30,253 bases of DNA from Actinomycetes bacterium. Its GTDB lineage: Bacteria > Actinomycetota > Actinomycetes > Mycobacteriales > Mycobacteriaceae. The position numbers and the translations under genes are program-made. The notes beneath the pieces are model-generated. The model was not told the origin of the DNA. It saw only the letters and a list, made by a program, of their open reading frames with translations, and did no database searches. The stretch spans positions 1-30,253 of the forward strand of contig JAEZDV010000379.1 of NCBI GenBank assembly GCA_023417985.1, read 5' to 3'. Positions within the stretch are counted from its first letter, which is position 1. The number at the start of each line of letters is the position of its first letter. Positions 1 through 7,368 of this stretch are shown piece after piece.

Positions 1-272
1 AGCGCGTCGTCGAGTGTTTCGGCCTTCGACGGGACGTATCCGCTGTGGCACGACGACTTCGCGATCGAAATCTCCATCTTCTCCTCGAACGGCAGCGCGA
101 AGAATCGGCGCGCCTGTTCCATCGTCTCGGCGCGCAGTCCGGAGTCGAGTCCGTGGCCGGTGACGACGAAGAATCCGAGGTCGGTGCAGGCGGCGTCGAG
201 AGCGTCGGCGACACCGCGGGGATCGCTCCCGTCTCGTAGGGGCCGCAGGTCGATGACCGGGAGGGTTTCCAT
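1..272 (-). CDS. 2OG-Fe(II) oxygenase, isopenicillin N synthase family (partial, N-terminal part)
   Basis: Only the first 90 or so residues are inside the window; the gene runs off the left edge. The translation begins METLPVIDLRPLRDG and has the features of the DIOX_N domain of non-haem iron oxygenases: a short beta strand with PVIDL, a helix of the type VADALDAACTDLGFF, then VVTGHGL, a FFALPFEEKM helix and a GYVPSKAETL segment. The Fe ligands (HxD...H) would lie beyond the edge, so activity cannot be judged. The ATG at 272 is chosen because AGGAG lies about 6 bases upstream. It sits 69 bases downstream of the XRE-cupin regulator gene on the same strand, but a 14-base element shared with the nucleoside transporter promoter (304-317) suggests its own promoter. 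The family is clear; the substrate is unknown, with a nucleobase or nucleoside inferred only from neighbours. Confidence 0.85.
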   Translation of the reverse strand, partial: METLPVIDLRPLRDGSDPRGVADALDAACTDLGFFVVTGHGLDSGLRAETMEQARRFFALPFEEKMEISIAKSSCHSGYVPSKAETLDDA

Positions 273-303
273 GATGTTCTCCTGGGAGCAGGTCGCAAGA
301 TGA

Positions 304-317
304 TCGCTATCAGTTAA
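304..317 (-). promoter_or_regulatory. Candidate operator/promoter element TTAAC-NN-ATAGCGA (copy 1)
   Basis: On the minus strand this site reads TTAACTGATAGCGA and ends 31 bases before the oxygenase ATG. The same 14-mer with two central differences (TTAACAAATAGCGA) lies 22 bases before the transporter operon. The two loci flank an XRE-cupin regulator gene, so this may be its binding site. A shared promoter core is an alternative reading. Confidence 0.45.
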
Positions 318-341
318 TTCTCGCGATGCTGCCGTTTCGTC

Positions 342-941
342 TCACGCTGGTGAGGACCGTGTTACGGGGGGCACTCCCGGCGTCCCCACACACAACACGA
401 CCCGCACGTCGTCGACTCCCCGGTGTTCCCACTGCATCTCGGTGCCGGCCGCGGCGAACAGGCAGTCGCCCGCGTCGAGAACCACCGGATCGCGGCCACG
501 CACCTGCACCGCAAGGGAACCGCTCACCAACACGAGGGCGAGGTCGTCCGCGCGGCGAAACCAGCCGCCGATGTCGTCGCCCGGCCCGATGACGTACTGG
601 TACACCTCGGGGATCGTGCCGTTTCCCTGCGCCATCCACATGGTCGGCGCACCGGGAGAGCCGGTCACCGGCCGGGCACTTCGCCGCTCCGCCCGCACCA
701 CCAGCACCTCCCCGTCCGGTGGAGCGTCGAGAAAGTACGACGGTGAGCAATCCAGCGCGTCGGCGATCTTGTACAGGGACGCGAGCGACGGCACGTTGAG
801 GCCCCGCTCGACCTGACTCAGGAACGCCTGGCTGATCCCGGCGCGGGTCGCCAGCGTCCGAGCGCTGAGTCCGGCCTCCCTGCGGGCGACACGAACAGCA
901 CGTCCGACGCGGGCAACCCGATCGTGTTCTTCCGGCGTCAC
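342..941 (-). CDS. XRE-family transcriptional regulator with C-terminal cupin domain
   Basis: A 199-residue regulator. Residues about 10-68 form an XRE helix-turn-helix (VARREAGLSARTLATRAG, then ISQAFLSQVERGLNVPSLAS, KIADALDCSPSYFL). Residues about 105-190 form a small cupin barrel (DDIGGWFRRADDLALVLVSG, VVLDAGDCLFAAAGTEMQWEHRG). Such HTH-cupin proteins usually sense a small metabolite in the cupin and control adjacent transport or catabolic genes. The open frame continues upstream to 1202 but would overlap the divergent ABC gene; GTG at 941, preceded by AAGGAG, is the reasonable start. It is divergent from the nucleoside ABC operon and directly upstream of the oxygenase gene. Control of both units is inferred from position and from the shared TTAAC-NN-ATAGCGA element. 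The ligand is unknown; a nucleoside or purine would fit. Confidence 0.85.
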   Translation of the reverse strand: MTPEEHDRVARVGRAVRVARREAGLSARTLATRAGISQAFLSQVERGLNVPSLASLYKIADALDCSPSYFLDAPPDGEVLVVRAERRSARPVTGSPGAPTMWMAQGNGTIPEVYQYVIGPGDDIGGWFRRADDLALVLVSGSLAVQVRGRDPVVLDAGDCLFAAAGTEMQWEHRGVDDVRVVLCVGTPGVPPVTRSSPA

Positions 942-1053
942 ATCACTCCTTCCTCCCCGATTCCGCACCCCACGAAACCGCTTCCCCGACCCCGAAACAC
1001 AAACGTCACGGATCGGACATGGTCCCTCAACCCGGACCCTGGATCGTCTCGCC

Positions 1054-1067
1054 TTAACAAATAGCGA
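1054..1067 (+). promoter_or_regulatory. Candidate operator/promoter element TTAAC-NN-ATAGCGA (copy 2)
   Basis: TTAACAAATAGCGA lies in the 148-bp divergent region between the XRE-cupin regulator and the ABC operon, 22 bases before the ATG at 1090. It matches 12 of 14 bases of the element upstream of the left-edge oxygenase (304-317, minus). It is A/T-rich in an otherwise G/C-rich region. The two ends form a weak dyad (TTAAC / GCGAA). Confidence 0.45.
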
Positions 1068-1089
1068 ATTACTCGGAAGGTCACACCGA

Positions 1090-2646
1090 ATGGTGACACC
1101 AGCTTCTCCATCCCGCATCACCACCGCACCGGAGGCCGAACAGCCCGGCCTCACCGACGGCGTGGTGATGGACGGCATTGCGCGGTCGTTCGGAGACAAC
1201 ATCGTCCTTCGCGACGTCTCACTTCACATTCGGCCCGGTGAGGTCTACGCACTCCTCGGCGAGAACGGTGCCGGCAAGTCCACTCTGATGCGGATCCTCA
1301 CCGGCTTGTTGCCTCCGGATGCGGGCACCATCAAAGTCGACGACCTCACGCTCGACGCCGGGGGCAGCGACCGGATTGCGATGGTGCACCAGCATTTCAT
1401 GCTCGTACCGTCGATGACGGTTGCCGAGAACTTCCTGCTGGGGCGCTCGCGGGGAATCGTCGGCCGGGGGCGGCTGCGCCGCACGTGCGACGAAATCTCG
1501 GCGCTGGCAGCCGAAACCGGACTTGCCTGCAACCCGGCGGCACGCGTCGACACGTTGTCGGTGGGTGAGCAACAGCGCGTCGAAATCCTGCGCGCACTGC
1601 ACCTCGGCGCCCGCTATCTGCTGCTCGACGAACCGACCGCGAATCTCGCTCCAGCGGAGGTGCATTCACTGCTGGCGCAGATTCGGGATCTGGCGGTCGA
1701 GCGGGGTGTCGGAATCGTGCTCATCACGCATCACCTCGAAGAAGTGCTCGAAGCGGCCGACCGGGTGGGTGTGCTCCGTGGAGGAAGGCTCGTCGCCGAG
1801 AAGCCGGTCGCAGAGGTCACCACCGCCGAACTCGCCCGCGACATGGTCGGGCGCGACGTCGGTCTCGGCATCCGGCGCGCCGCCACGGAACCGTCCGGAG
1901 GACGCATGCTCGAACTCGTCGGGGTCTCCGTCCCCGGAAAGCTGGACGAGGTGACCCTGCGGGTCGGGGCGGGGCAGCTCGTCGCCGTGGCCGGCGTGGA
2001 GGGCAACGGACAGTCCTCGCTCGAGGATGTGCTCTCCGGCCTCGCTGCCGATGCATCCGGTGCGGTGCGCATCGCCGACCGGGAGGTCGACATCTCGAGT
2101 CCACGCTCCCTCCGCGACGCCGGGGTCGGCATCGTTCCCTCCGACCGCTACACCCGGGGTCTGGTGAAATCACTCGGCATCGACACGAATCTCGCGGTCG
2201 ACAGTTACACCACCCCTCCCCTCGCGCGCCGCGGGGGACGACTGTCCCGCAACGCTATCCGTGACCGCGCCGAGCGCATCATCGCAGCGCTCTCGGTGAA
2301 GGCCTCGAGCCCACGTACGCTCGCAGGCACGCTGTCCGGCGGTCACGCCCAGCGTGTGGTGCTCGGCCGGGTTCTCGACGGTGCTCCGGACGTACTGGTC
2401 GTCGCCCAGCCCACCCGAGGTCTCGATGTCGGGGCCACCGAGTTCGTGTGGGACACCCTCGTCGAACACCGGGCGCGCGGGGCCGCGATCCTGCTGATCT
2501 CCTCGGACCTCGACGAGATCTGCAGCCTCGCCGACCGTGTCGTCGTCCTGTATCGCGGGCGCATCGTCGCGGAATTCGACGAGGGCCCGTTCGATCGGGA
2601 GGCCCTCGGTTCCGCGATGGGCGGATTCCAGGAGGTGGCCGCATGA
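1090..2646 (+). CDS. Nucleoside ABC transporter, double ATPase subunit (YufO/NupA-like)
   Basis: A 518-residue protein with two ABC modules, as in the ATPases of BMP-type nucleoside importers and related sugar importers. Module 1 has Walker A GENGAGKS (57-64), signature LSVGEQQR (156-163) and Walker B LLLDEPT (177-183). Module 2 has a degenerate Walker A (GVEGNGQSS, 302-310), signature LSGGHAQR (415-422) and a Walker B ending in AQPTRGLD (439-446), where Gln replaces the catalytic Glu. The asymmetry is normal for this family. The ATG at 1090 is used; a second in-frame Met (codon 27, VVMDGIARSFGDN) is possible because the first 25 residues look unstructured. Its stop overlaps the next start (ATGA), so it is translationally coupled to the first permease. 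It powers uptake of the ligand bound by the lipoprotein encoded at 4756. Confidence 0.93.
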   Translation: MVTPASPSRITTAPEAEQPGLTDGVVMDGIARSFGDNIVLRDVSLHIRPGEVYALLGENGAGKSTLMRILTGLLPPDAGTIKVDDLTLDAGGSDRIAMVHQHFMLVPSMTVAENFLLGRSRGIVGRGRLRRTCDEISALAAETGLACNPAARVDTLSVGEQQRVEILRALHLGARYLLLDEPTANLAPAEVHSLLAQIRDLAVERGVGIVLITHHLEEVLEAADRVGVLRGGRLVAEKPVAEVTTAELARDMVGRDVGLGIRRAATEPSGGRMLELVGVSVPGKLDEVTLRVGAGQLVAVAGVEGNGQSSLEDVLSGLAADASGAVRIADREVDISSPRSLRDAGVGIVPSDRYTRGLVKSLGIDTNLAVDSYTTPPLARRGGRLSRNAIRDRAERIIAALSVKASSPRTLAGTLSGGHAQRVVLGRVLDGAPDVLVVAQPTRGLDVGATEFVWDTLVEHRARGAAILLISSDLDEICSLADRVVVLYRGRIVAEFDEGPFDREALGSAMGGFQEVAA

Positions 2647-3722
2647 GCGCCGACATGCTGAGTCCGCCCGCGGTGGCACCGACCCCCGACCCGGCGACGC
2701 GCTCGCGACTGCGCAACCTGCCGACCACCGTGGGGATCCCTTTCCTCGCCGTGGCCGTGGGCCTCGCCGTCGGCGCGGTACTCATCGTCCTCGCCGGTGG
2801 CAACCCCGGGCAGGCCTACGCCACGATGCTGAATGCCGCGCTCGGCGGGGACACCCAACTCGGACGCTTGCTCACCGGCATGACACCGCTGGTGCTCATG
2901 GGCCTCGGCTACGCGATCGCCTACCGCACGGGTTTCATCACGATCGGCGCCCAGGGCCACTACGACGTGGGAGCCATCACCGCAGCAGCAGTGGTTCTGA
3001 GCCTTCCGCTCGGTACCTCCTGGGTGGCGATCCCCGTCGTCGCCGTGACCGCCGCCGTCGCCGGTGCCTTCGTCGGCGGTATCGCCGGCGTTCTGAAGGC
3101 GCGACTGGGCGTGAACGAGATCATCTCCTCGCTCATGCTCAACTACCTCGTCTTCTACGCCCTGGCATGGGCTGTCCGCAAACCTCTGGCCAACCCCAAC
3201 GGCTTCACTCCCGAGTCCGAACGCATCCCCGACTGGGCTGCGCTGGCGACCATTCCCGGCACACGCATCCACATCGGCGTGTTCGTGGCTGTCGCAGCGG
3301 TTCCGCTGGTCTGGTGGATGATGCGCTCCACCCGGTTCGGCTTCTCCTCCCAGATCGTCGGTGAGAGCCCCAGTGTCGCTGCGGCGAACGGAATCTCGGT
3401 TGCCCGCACCATCGTCACCTCGGCGCTGATCAGCGGCGCGCTCGGTGGTATCGCCGGAGCGATCATGTTGCTCGGCAGCGAGTTCCGCCTGTCGCTCGCC
3501 GTCTCCTCGGGCATCGGCTTCACCGCGATCGTGGTAGCCCTGCTCGGACGACGGAATCCGTTCGGCATCGTCCTTGCGGCGGCGCTGGTCTCGGGCCTGA
3601 CGCTCGGCAGCCAGGCCGTGCAGCGCACCCAGGAGATCCCCGCCTCGATCGGCACCGTGGTGCAGGCCGTGATGATCCTGACGGTGTTGCTCGCCAATCG
3701 AATCGTGGAGCGTGCCCGATGA
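2643..3722 (+). CDS. Nucleoside ABC transporter permease (YufP-like)
   Basis: A 359-residue membrane protein of the BPD_transp_2 (RbsC/LivH-like) permease family. After a Pro-rich cytoplasmic N-terminus it shows many hydrophobic segments, including GIPFLAVAVGLAVGAVLIVL and the conserved motif region LMGLGYAIAYRTGFITIGAQGHYDVGA, which is typical of the first permease of BMP-type nucleoside importers. The loop VGESPSVAAANGISV matches the coupling region that contacts the ATPase. The ATG at 2643 overlaps the ATPase stop by 4 bases (ATGA), which fixes this start over the much longer upstream open frame. Its own stop overlaps the next gene's ATG in the same way. It forms the channel together with the second permease at 3719. 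Confidence 0.92.
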   Translation: MSADMLSPPAVAPTPDPATRSRLRNLPTTVGIPFLAVAVGLAVGAVLIVLAGGNPGQAYATMLNAALGGDTQLGRLLTGMTPLVLMGLGYAIAYRTGFITIGAQGHYDVGAITAAAVVLSLPLGTSWVAIPVVAVTAAVAGAFVGGIAGVLKARLGVNEIISSLMLNYLVFYALAWAVRKPLANPNGFTPESERIPDWAALATIPGTRIHIGVFVAVAAVPLVWWMMRSTRFGFSSQIVGESPSVAAANGISVARTIVTSALISGALGGIAGAIMLLGSEFRLSLAVSSGIGFTAIVVALLGRRNPFGIVLAAALVSGLTLGSQAVQRTQEIPASIGTVVQAVMILTVLLANRIVERAR

Positions 3723-4681
3723 ACTGGTCCGACGTCCTGGGCGCCGGAGCGCTCGTCCCCCTGCTCACGGCGGCGCTGCGCCTCGCGGTGCCCATCATCC
3801 TCGCTGCTGCGGGAGCCTGCCTGGCCGAACGCTCCGGCCTCATGAACCTGGGTATCGAAGGTCAGATGATGGTCGGTGCCATCACGGCGTTCGTCACCGT
3901 CTACTACACCGGAAACCCCCTGTTCGGAGCCGTCACCGGCGCCGCCGCGGGCCTCCTGACCGCTGCGATCGTCGGATATCTGACGATCACGATGGCTGTC
4001 GACCAGATCATCACAGGCATCTCGGTGGTCATCCTCGGCACCGGGCTCGCGTCGTTCCTCTACCTCCAGGTCTTCGGGATCACCGGCACACCCCCGCGCA
4101 TCCAGGGCAGCACGTCCGTCGACCTACCCGTGCTCTCGGACATTCCCGCCATCGGCCAGATCGTCTTCTCCCAGTCGCCCCTCGTCTATGCGGCACTGCT
4201 GCTGGTGGTGGCACTGTGGTGGGTGCTCTCCCGCACCGCGTTCGGACTCTCCGTGCGCGCAGCGGGAGAGAGTCCCGAGGCCGCCGATTCGGTCGGCGTC
4301 TCGATTCCCCGCACCCGCTGGATCACCCTGCTGATCTCCGGCGCAACAGCGGGCATGGCCGGCGCCCTCGTGATCGACGGGCTCGGCTTCTTCCAGGACG
4401 GCATCACCGGCGGCCGAGGCTGGATCGCGCTCGGTGTGGTGATCCTGGCCAGGTGGAACCCGCTCGGCGCCATCGCCGGTGGCTTCATGTTCGGCCTCGT
4501 CGACGCATTCCAGTTGCGGGTGCAGGCAGCGTCGGGCGGTCAGGCCACCTCGGTTCCGTACGAACTGTTCCAGGCGATGCCCTACGCGGTCACCCTCGTC
4601 GCGGTCGTCGTCACCACCGTGGGTTTCGCCCGCAACAACGCCCCCAAAGCACTCGGCGTCCCCTTCGTCCCTGCGAAATAG
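3719..4681 (+). CDS. Nucleoside ABC transporter permease (YufQ-like)
   Basis: A 320-residue partner permease of the same family. The N-terminal part holds RLAVPIILAAAGACLAERSG followed by LMNLGIEGQMMVGA, the family hallmark, and the coupling loop AAGESPEAADSVGVSI lies at about residues 180-195. About eight to ten hydrophobic segments are visible. It starts at an ATG overlapping the previous stop (ATGA at 3719-3722). It is followed by a 74-base gap containing a hairpin and then the binding lipoprotein gene. An ATPase, two dissimilar permeases and a BMP lipoprotein are the complete set for purine/pyrimidine nucleoside import as described for Bacillus Nup and streptococcal homologues. The exact nucleoside specificity cannot be read from the permease. 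Confidence 0.92.
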   Translation: MNWSDVLGAGALVPLLTAALRLAVPIILAAAGACLAERSGLMNLGIEGQMMVGAITAFVTVYYTGNPLFGAVTGAAAGLLTAAIVGYLTITMAVDQIITGISVVILGTGLASFLYLQVFGITGTPPRIQGSTSVDLPVLSDIPAIGQIVFSQSPLVYAALLLVVALWWVLSRTAFGLSVRAAGESPEAADSVGVSIPRTRWITLLISGATAGMAGALVIDGLGFFQDGITGGRGWIALGVVILARWNPLGAIAGGFMFGLVDAFQLRVQAASGGQATSVPYELFQAMPYAVTLVAVVVTTVGFARNNAPKALGVPFVPAK

Positions 4682-4715
4682 TCCCTGTCCCAACCGAACA
4701 ACTCCCCCGAGTAAG

Positions 4716-4733
4716 GGCTCGTACCGACGAGCC
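4716..4733 (+). other. Intercistronic RNA hairpin before the BMP lipoprotein gene
   Basis: GGCTCGT (4716-4722) and ACGAGCC (4727-4733) form a perfect 7-bp stem with an ACCG loop. One extra G-T pair extends it, and it is flanked by AAGG/CCTT. There is no T-run, so it is not a classic terminator. It lies 8 bases before the AGGAG of the lipoprotein gene. Such hairpins between transporter genes often protect or segment the mRNA so that the binding protein can be made in excess; that role is inferred. Confidence 0.5.
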
Positions 4734-4755
4734 TCCCTTCCCCTAGGAGAAACAC

Positions 4756-5778
4756 GTGAAGAAACTGGGTACCGCTGTTGCGGTGATCGCCGCGGCCGGA
4801 GTCGCCGTCTCCGGATGTTCGAGTTCGGAGTCCGAAGCGTCGTCGTCGTCCGACGGCATCGTCAAAGCCGCCATCATCACCTCCGGCCCGGTCAACGACC
4901 TCGGGTGGAACCAGGGCATGGTGGAAGGTGCCGAGAAGCTCGAAGCCGAGGGACTCATCGATCTGACCGTGGTGCAGCAGGATTCGGGTGCCACCTCCGA
5001 ACAGATCGCGCAGATCGTGACCGACCTCGCCGAGGACGGCAACAACCTCATCGTCGGACACTCGTTCAACTACGGCGAGCCGATCAAAGGCGTCATCGCG
5101 GACTATCCGGACGTGATGTTCGCCTACGCCGGGGGGTTCGGGGACATCACCGCCAACCTCGCCGACTACAGCCAGCCCTTCTACGAGGCGTCCTTCCTGT
5201 CCGGCATCCTCGCCGGCGATCTGACCGAGTCCGGAATTCTTGCCGGCACCGCCGGTTTCGAGATCCCGGTGTGCAAGGCGCAGATCGAGTCGTTCGCCGA
5301 CGGCGCGCGGCTGAGCTACAAGGGACCGGGCGAGATCCAGCTCCGGCCGTCCTACATCGGCGGGTGGTCCGATGCTGCGGCCCAGACCCTCGAGGCCGTG
5401 AACGCGCTCGTCGACCAGGGTGCCGATCAGTTCACCACATGCGGTGTCGACGCGGCCACGATCGAGGGCGCCAAGCAGCGGGGTGTGGGAGTCGCCGGTT
5501 ACGCGATGGACCAGACGCCGCTCGCCCCGGAGAACGTCGTGTCCTCGATCGTGTGGAACCTCGACGAGGTGCTCCGCGCCATGGTCGCAGACGTCGAGGC
5601 GGGCAATGTCGACCCCGCCAAGTACTACGACGTGGACTTCGCGGAGGGCGGTGTCGATGTCGCGGTGAACCCCGCATTCGCCGACAAGATCTCCCCCGAG
5701 ACGATGGCGCTCTTCGAGGAATACCGCGAGAAGATCAAGTCCGGTGAGTTCGAGGTCGAATACAAGGGCGGAGCGTAA
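4756..5778 (+). CDS. BMP-family nucleoside-binding lipoprotein
   Basis: A 340-residue substrate-binding lipoprotein. The signal peptide MKKLGTAVAVIAAAGVAVSGC has a lipobox ending at Cys21, followed by a Ser-rich linker, so the mature protein is anchored to the outer face of the membrane. The body matches the BMP (Med/PnrA) family: VKAAIITSGPVNDLGWNQGM at the first ligand lobe, then the repeated-strand pattern IVGHSFNYGEPI and MFAYAGG, and YSQPFYEASFLSGILAG. PnrA-type proteins bind purine nucleosides. The GTG at 4756 follows AGGAG by 6 bases. The deaminase gene begins 4 bases after its stop, which links the imported ligand to deamination. The final residues KGGA are normal. Confidence 0.92.
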   Translation: MKKLGTAVAVIAAAGVAVSGCSSSESEASSSSDGIVKAAIITSGPVNDLGWNQGMVEGAEKLEAEGLIDLTVVQQDSGATSEQIAQIVTDLAEDGNNLIVGHSFNYGEPIKGVIADYPDVMFAYAGGFGDITANLADYSQPFYEASFLSGILAGDLTESGILAGTAGFEIPVCKAQIESFADGARLSYKGPGEIQLRPSYIGGWSDAAAQTLEAVNALVDQGADQFTTCGVDAATIEGAKQRGVGVAGYAMDQTPLAPENVVSSIVWNLDEVLRAMVADVEAGNVDPAKYYDVDFAEGGVDVAVNPAFADKISPETMALFEEYREKIKSGEFEVEYKGGA

Positions 5779-5782
5779 CCCG

Positions 5783-6799
5783 ATGACGGTGCCCCTCGAG
5801 GCAGTGCGGGCGCTGCCCAAGATCGAACTGCACCGCCACCTCGAGGGCACTGTCCGCCCCGGCACGGTGCACGCGCTCGCCGCGGTCAACGGCACGCCAC
5901 TGCCCGCGGACGACGTGCGCACCCTCTACACGTACCGCGACCTGCGGCACTTCCTAGACGTGTACGACACGGTGTGCAGCACGATCGTCTCCGCTGCGGA
6001 CTTCCACCGGGTCGCGTACGAATCGGTGCTCGACGCAGCCGCGACGGGGATCGTCTACACCGAGATGTTCTTCACCCCGCATGTCCATCTCTCCCGGGGT
6101 GTGCCCGCCGCGCACCTGTGGGACGGGATCACCGCGGGGCTGCGAGACGGAATCGCAGAAACCGGGATCGGCGTCCGAATGATCATGGACTGCAACAAGT
6201 TTCTCGGTCCCCATCTCGCTCTGCTGGAACTCGATCTCCTGACGTCACTGCCCGATACCGACGGTTTCCTCGTCGGGATCGGGGGTGACGGCATCGAAGC
6301 CGGCGTCGACGACGCCGCGTTGGCTCCCGTGTTCGAGGAGGCCGGCCGGCGCGGGCTCCGCCGGACGTACCACGCCGGAGAGTTCGGCGTGCAGAGCGTC
6401 GCCGACGCGATCCGCGTGCTGGGCTGCGAACGGATCGACCACGGACCGCTCGTCGTCGAGGATCCTGCGCTGGCCGCCGAAGCGGCGGACCGCGGCATCG
6501 TGTTCACCCTGTGCCCCAGTTCCGACGTCCTGATATCCCAGGTCTACCCGTCGGTGCAGGCCCACTCCCTCCCGCGCATGCTCGAGGCCGGATTGCACGT
6601 GACCGTCAACAGCGACGACCCCGCGATGCTGGGCCGCGATATCAGCGACGAGTACGTCACGGTCGTCGAAGAAGGACTTGTGACGCCGGAACAGTTGTGC
6701 GACATCGCGATCGGCTCCGTCGACGCCTGCTGGCTATCGGACGGCGACAAGGCCGCGCTCCGCGCACGACTCGCCGCCGCCTGGGGCGCTGCCTTCTAG
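5783..6799 (+). CDS. Adenosine/adenine deaminase family protein
   Basis: A 338-residue Zn-dependent deaminase of the ADA superfamily. The metal and catalytic set is visible: HRH (H17, H19) in KIELHRHLEG; HAGE (H197, E200); H220 in ERIDHGP; and Asp-Asp (D278, D279) in VTVNSDDPAML. It would convert adenosine, or adenine, to inosine or hypoxanthine in the cytoplasm. The NSDDP form of the last motif and the CPSSD segment resemble the adenine-deaminase side of the family more than E. coli-type ADA (NTDDP), so base versus nucleoside is open. The ATG at 5783 lies 4 bases after the lipoprotein stop, with GGAG upstream, so it is the last gene of the import operon. Its TAG overlaps the stop of the convergent TetR gene in a shared CTAG (6796-6799), leaving no room for a terminator. 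Confidence 0.9.
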   Translation: MTVPLEAVRALPKIELHRHLEGTVRPGTVHALAAVNGTPLPADDVRTLYTYRDLRHFLDVYDTVCSTIVSAADFHRVAYESVLDAAATGIVYTEMFFTPHVHLSRGVPAAHLWDGITAGLRDGIAETGIGVRMIMDCNKFLGPHLALLELDLLTSLPDTDGFLVGIGGDGIEAGVDDAALAPVFEEAGRRGLRRTYHAGEFGVQSVADAIRVLGCERIDHGPLVVEDPALAAEAADRGIVFTLCPSSDVLISQVYPSVQAHSLPRMLEAGLHVTVNSDDPAMLGRDISDEYVTVVEEGLVTPEQLCDIAIGSVDACWLSDGDKAALRARLAAAWGAAF

Positions 6800-7368
6800 C
6801 TACCGGCATCGGGCCGTGGCCGCGCGCCGTTCAGGAACAACTCCGTGATCCGTCGCGCTTCCGCAGATTCTCCCGAATCCGCCGCGCGGGCGAGGTGAAG
6901 GAAGGCGTTCATCAGGAACTCGGGTTTTCCGGTGAGTTCGTTCCTGTCGACGGCCTCGGCGAACAGAGCGACCACCGGTTCGAGGACTTTGCGTACGTAG
7001 AGCCCGGAAATCTCGTCGCGCGTCGCTTCACCCACCTGGTCGAGAGCATCGTAGATGCGTTGCTCGAACGTGATCGTGGACCGGTGGTACTCGGAAGAGG
7101 CGACCGCGAGCGCGGTCAGACGATCGTCGAGCGGTCCGTCGCTTCCGATCGCCTCCAGGATGCGCAGGTGGAGACCTTCGATGAAGTCCTGGGCCACTGC
7201 CCGGTAGAGATCTTCCTTCCCACCGGGAAAGTGGTGGTAGATCGACGGTTTGCGGATCCCGACATCGCCTGCCACACCGACGAGCGAGATACCGGCGTAA
7301 CCGGTGGCGGCAAGTTGGTCGGCGAACGCCTTCATGATCTGCGTTCGCGTATCGGTTCCGGCGATCAT
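6796..7368 (-). CDS. TetR-family transcriptional regulator
   Basis: A 190-residue regulator. The N-terminal helix-turn-helix spans about residues 28-48 (SLVGVAGDVGIRKPSIYHHF), preceded by the usual TRTQIMKAFADQLAATGYAGI helix and followed by GGKEDLYRAVAQDF. The rest is a helical ligand-binding domain. The ATG at 7368 overlaps the stop of the ABC-2 permease gene (ATGA), so the regulator is the last gene of the exporter operon. It is expected to repress that operon by binding the perfect palindrome at 9140-9159 and to be released by the exported compound; this is inferred from operon structure. The inducer is unknown. Confidence 0.88.
   Translation of the reverse strand: MIAGTDTRTQIMKAFADQLAATGYAGISLVGVAGDVGIRKPSIYHHFPGGKEDLYRAVAQDFIEGLHLRILEAIGSDGPLDDRLTALAVASSEYHRSTITFEQRIYDALDQVGEATRDEISGLYVRKVLEPVVALFAEAVDRNELTGKPEFLMNAFLHLARAADSGESAEARRITELFLNGARPRPDAGS

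Noticed and set aside
942..1202. N-terminal extension of the XRE-cupin regulator
   Set aside because: It would overlap the start of the divergent ABC ATPase and has no domain; GTG at 941 has AAGGAG.
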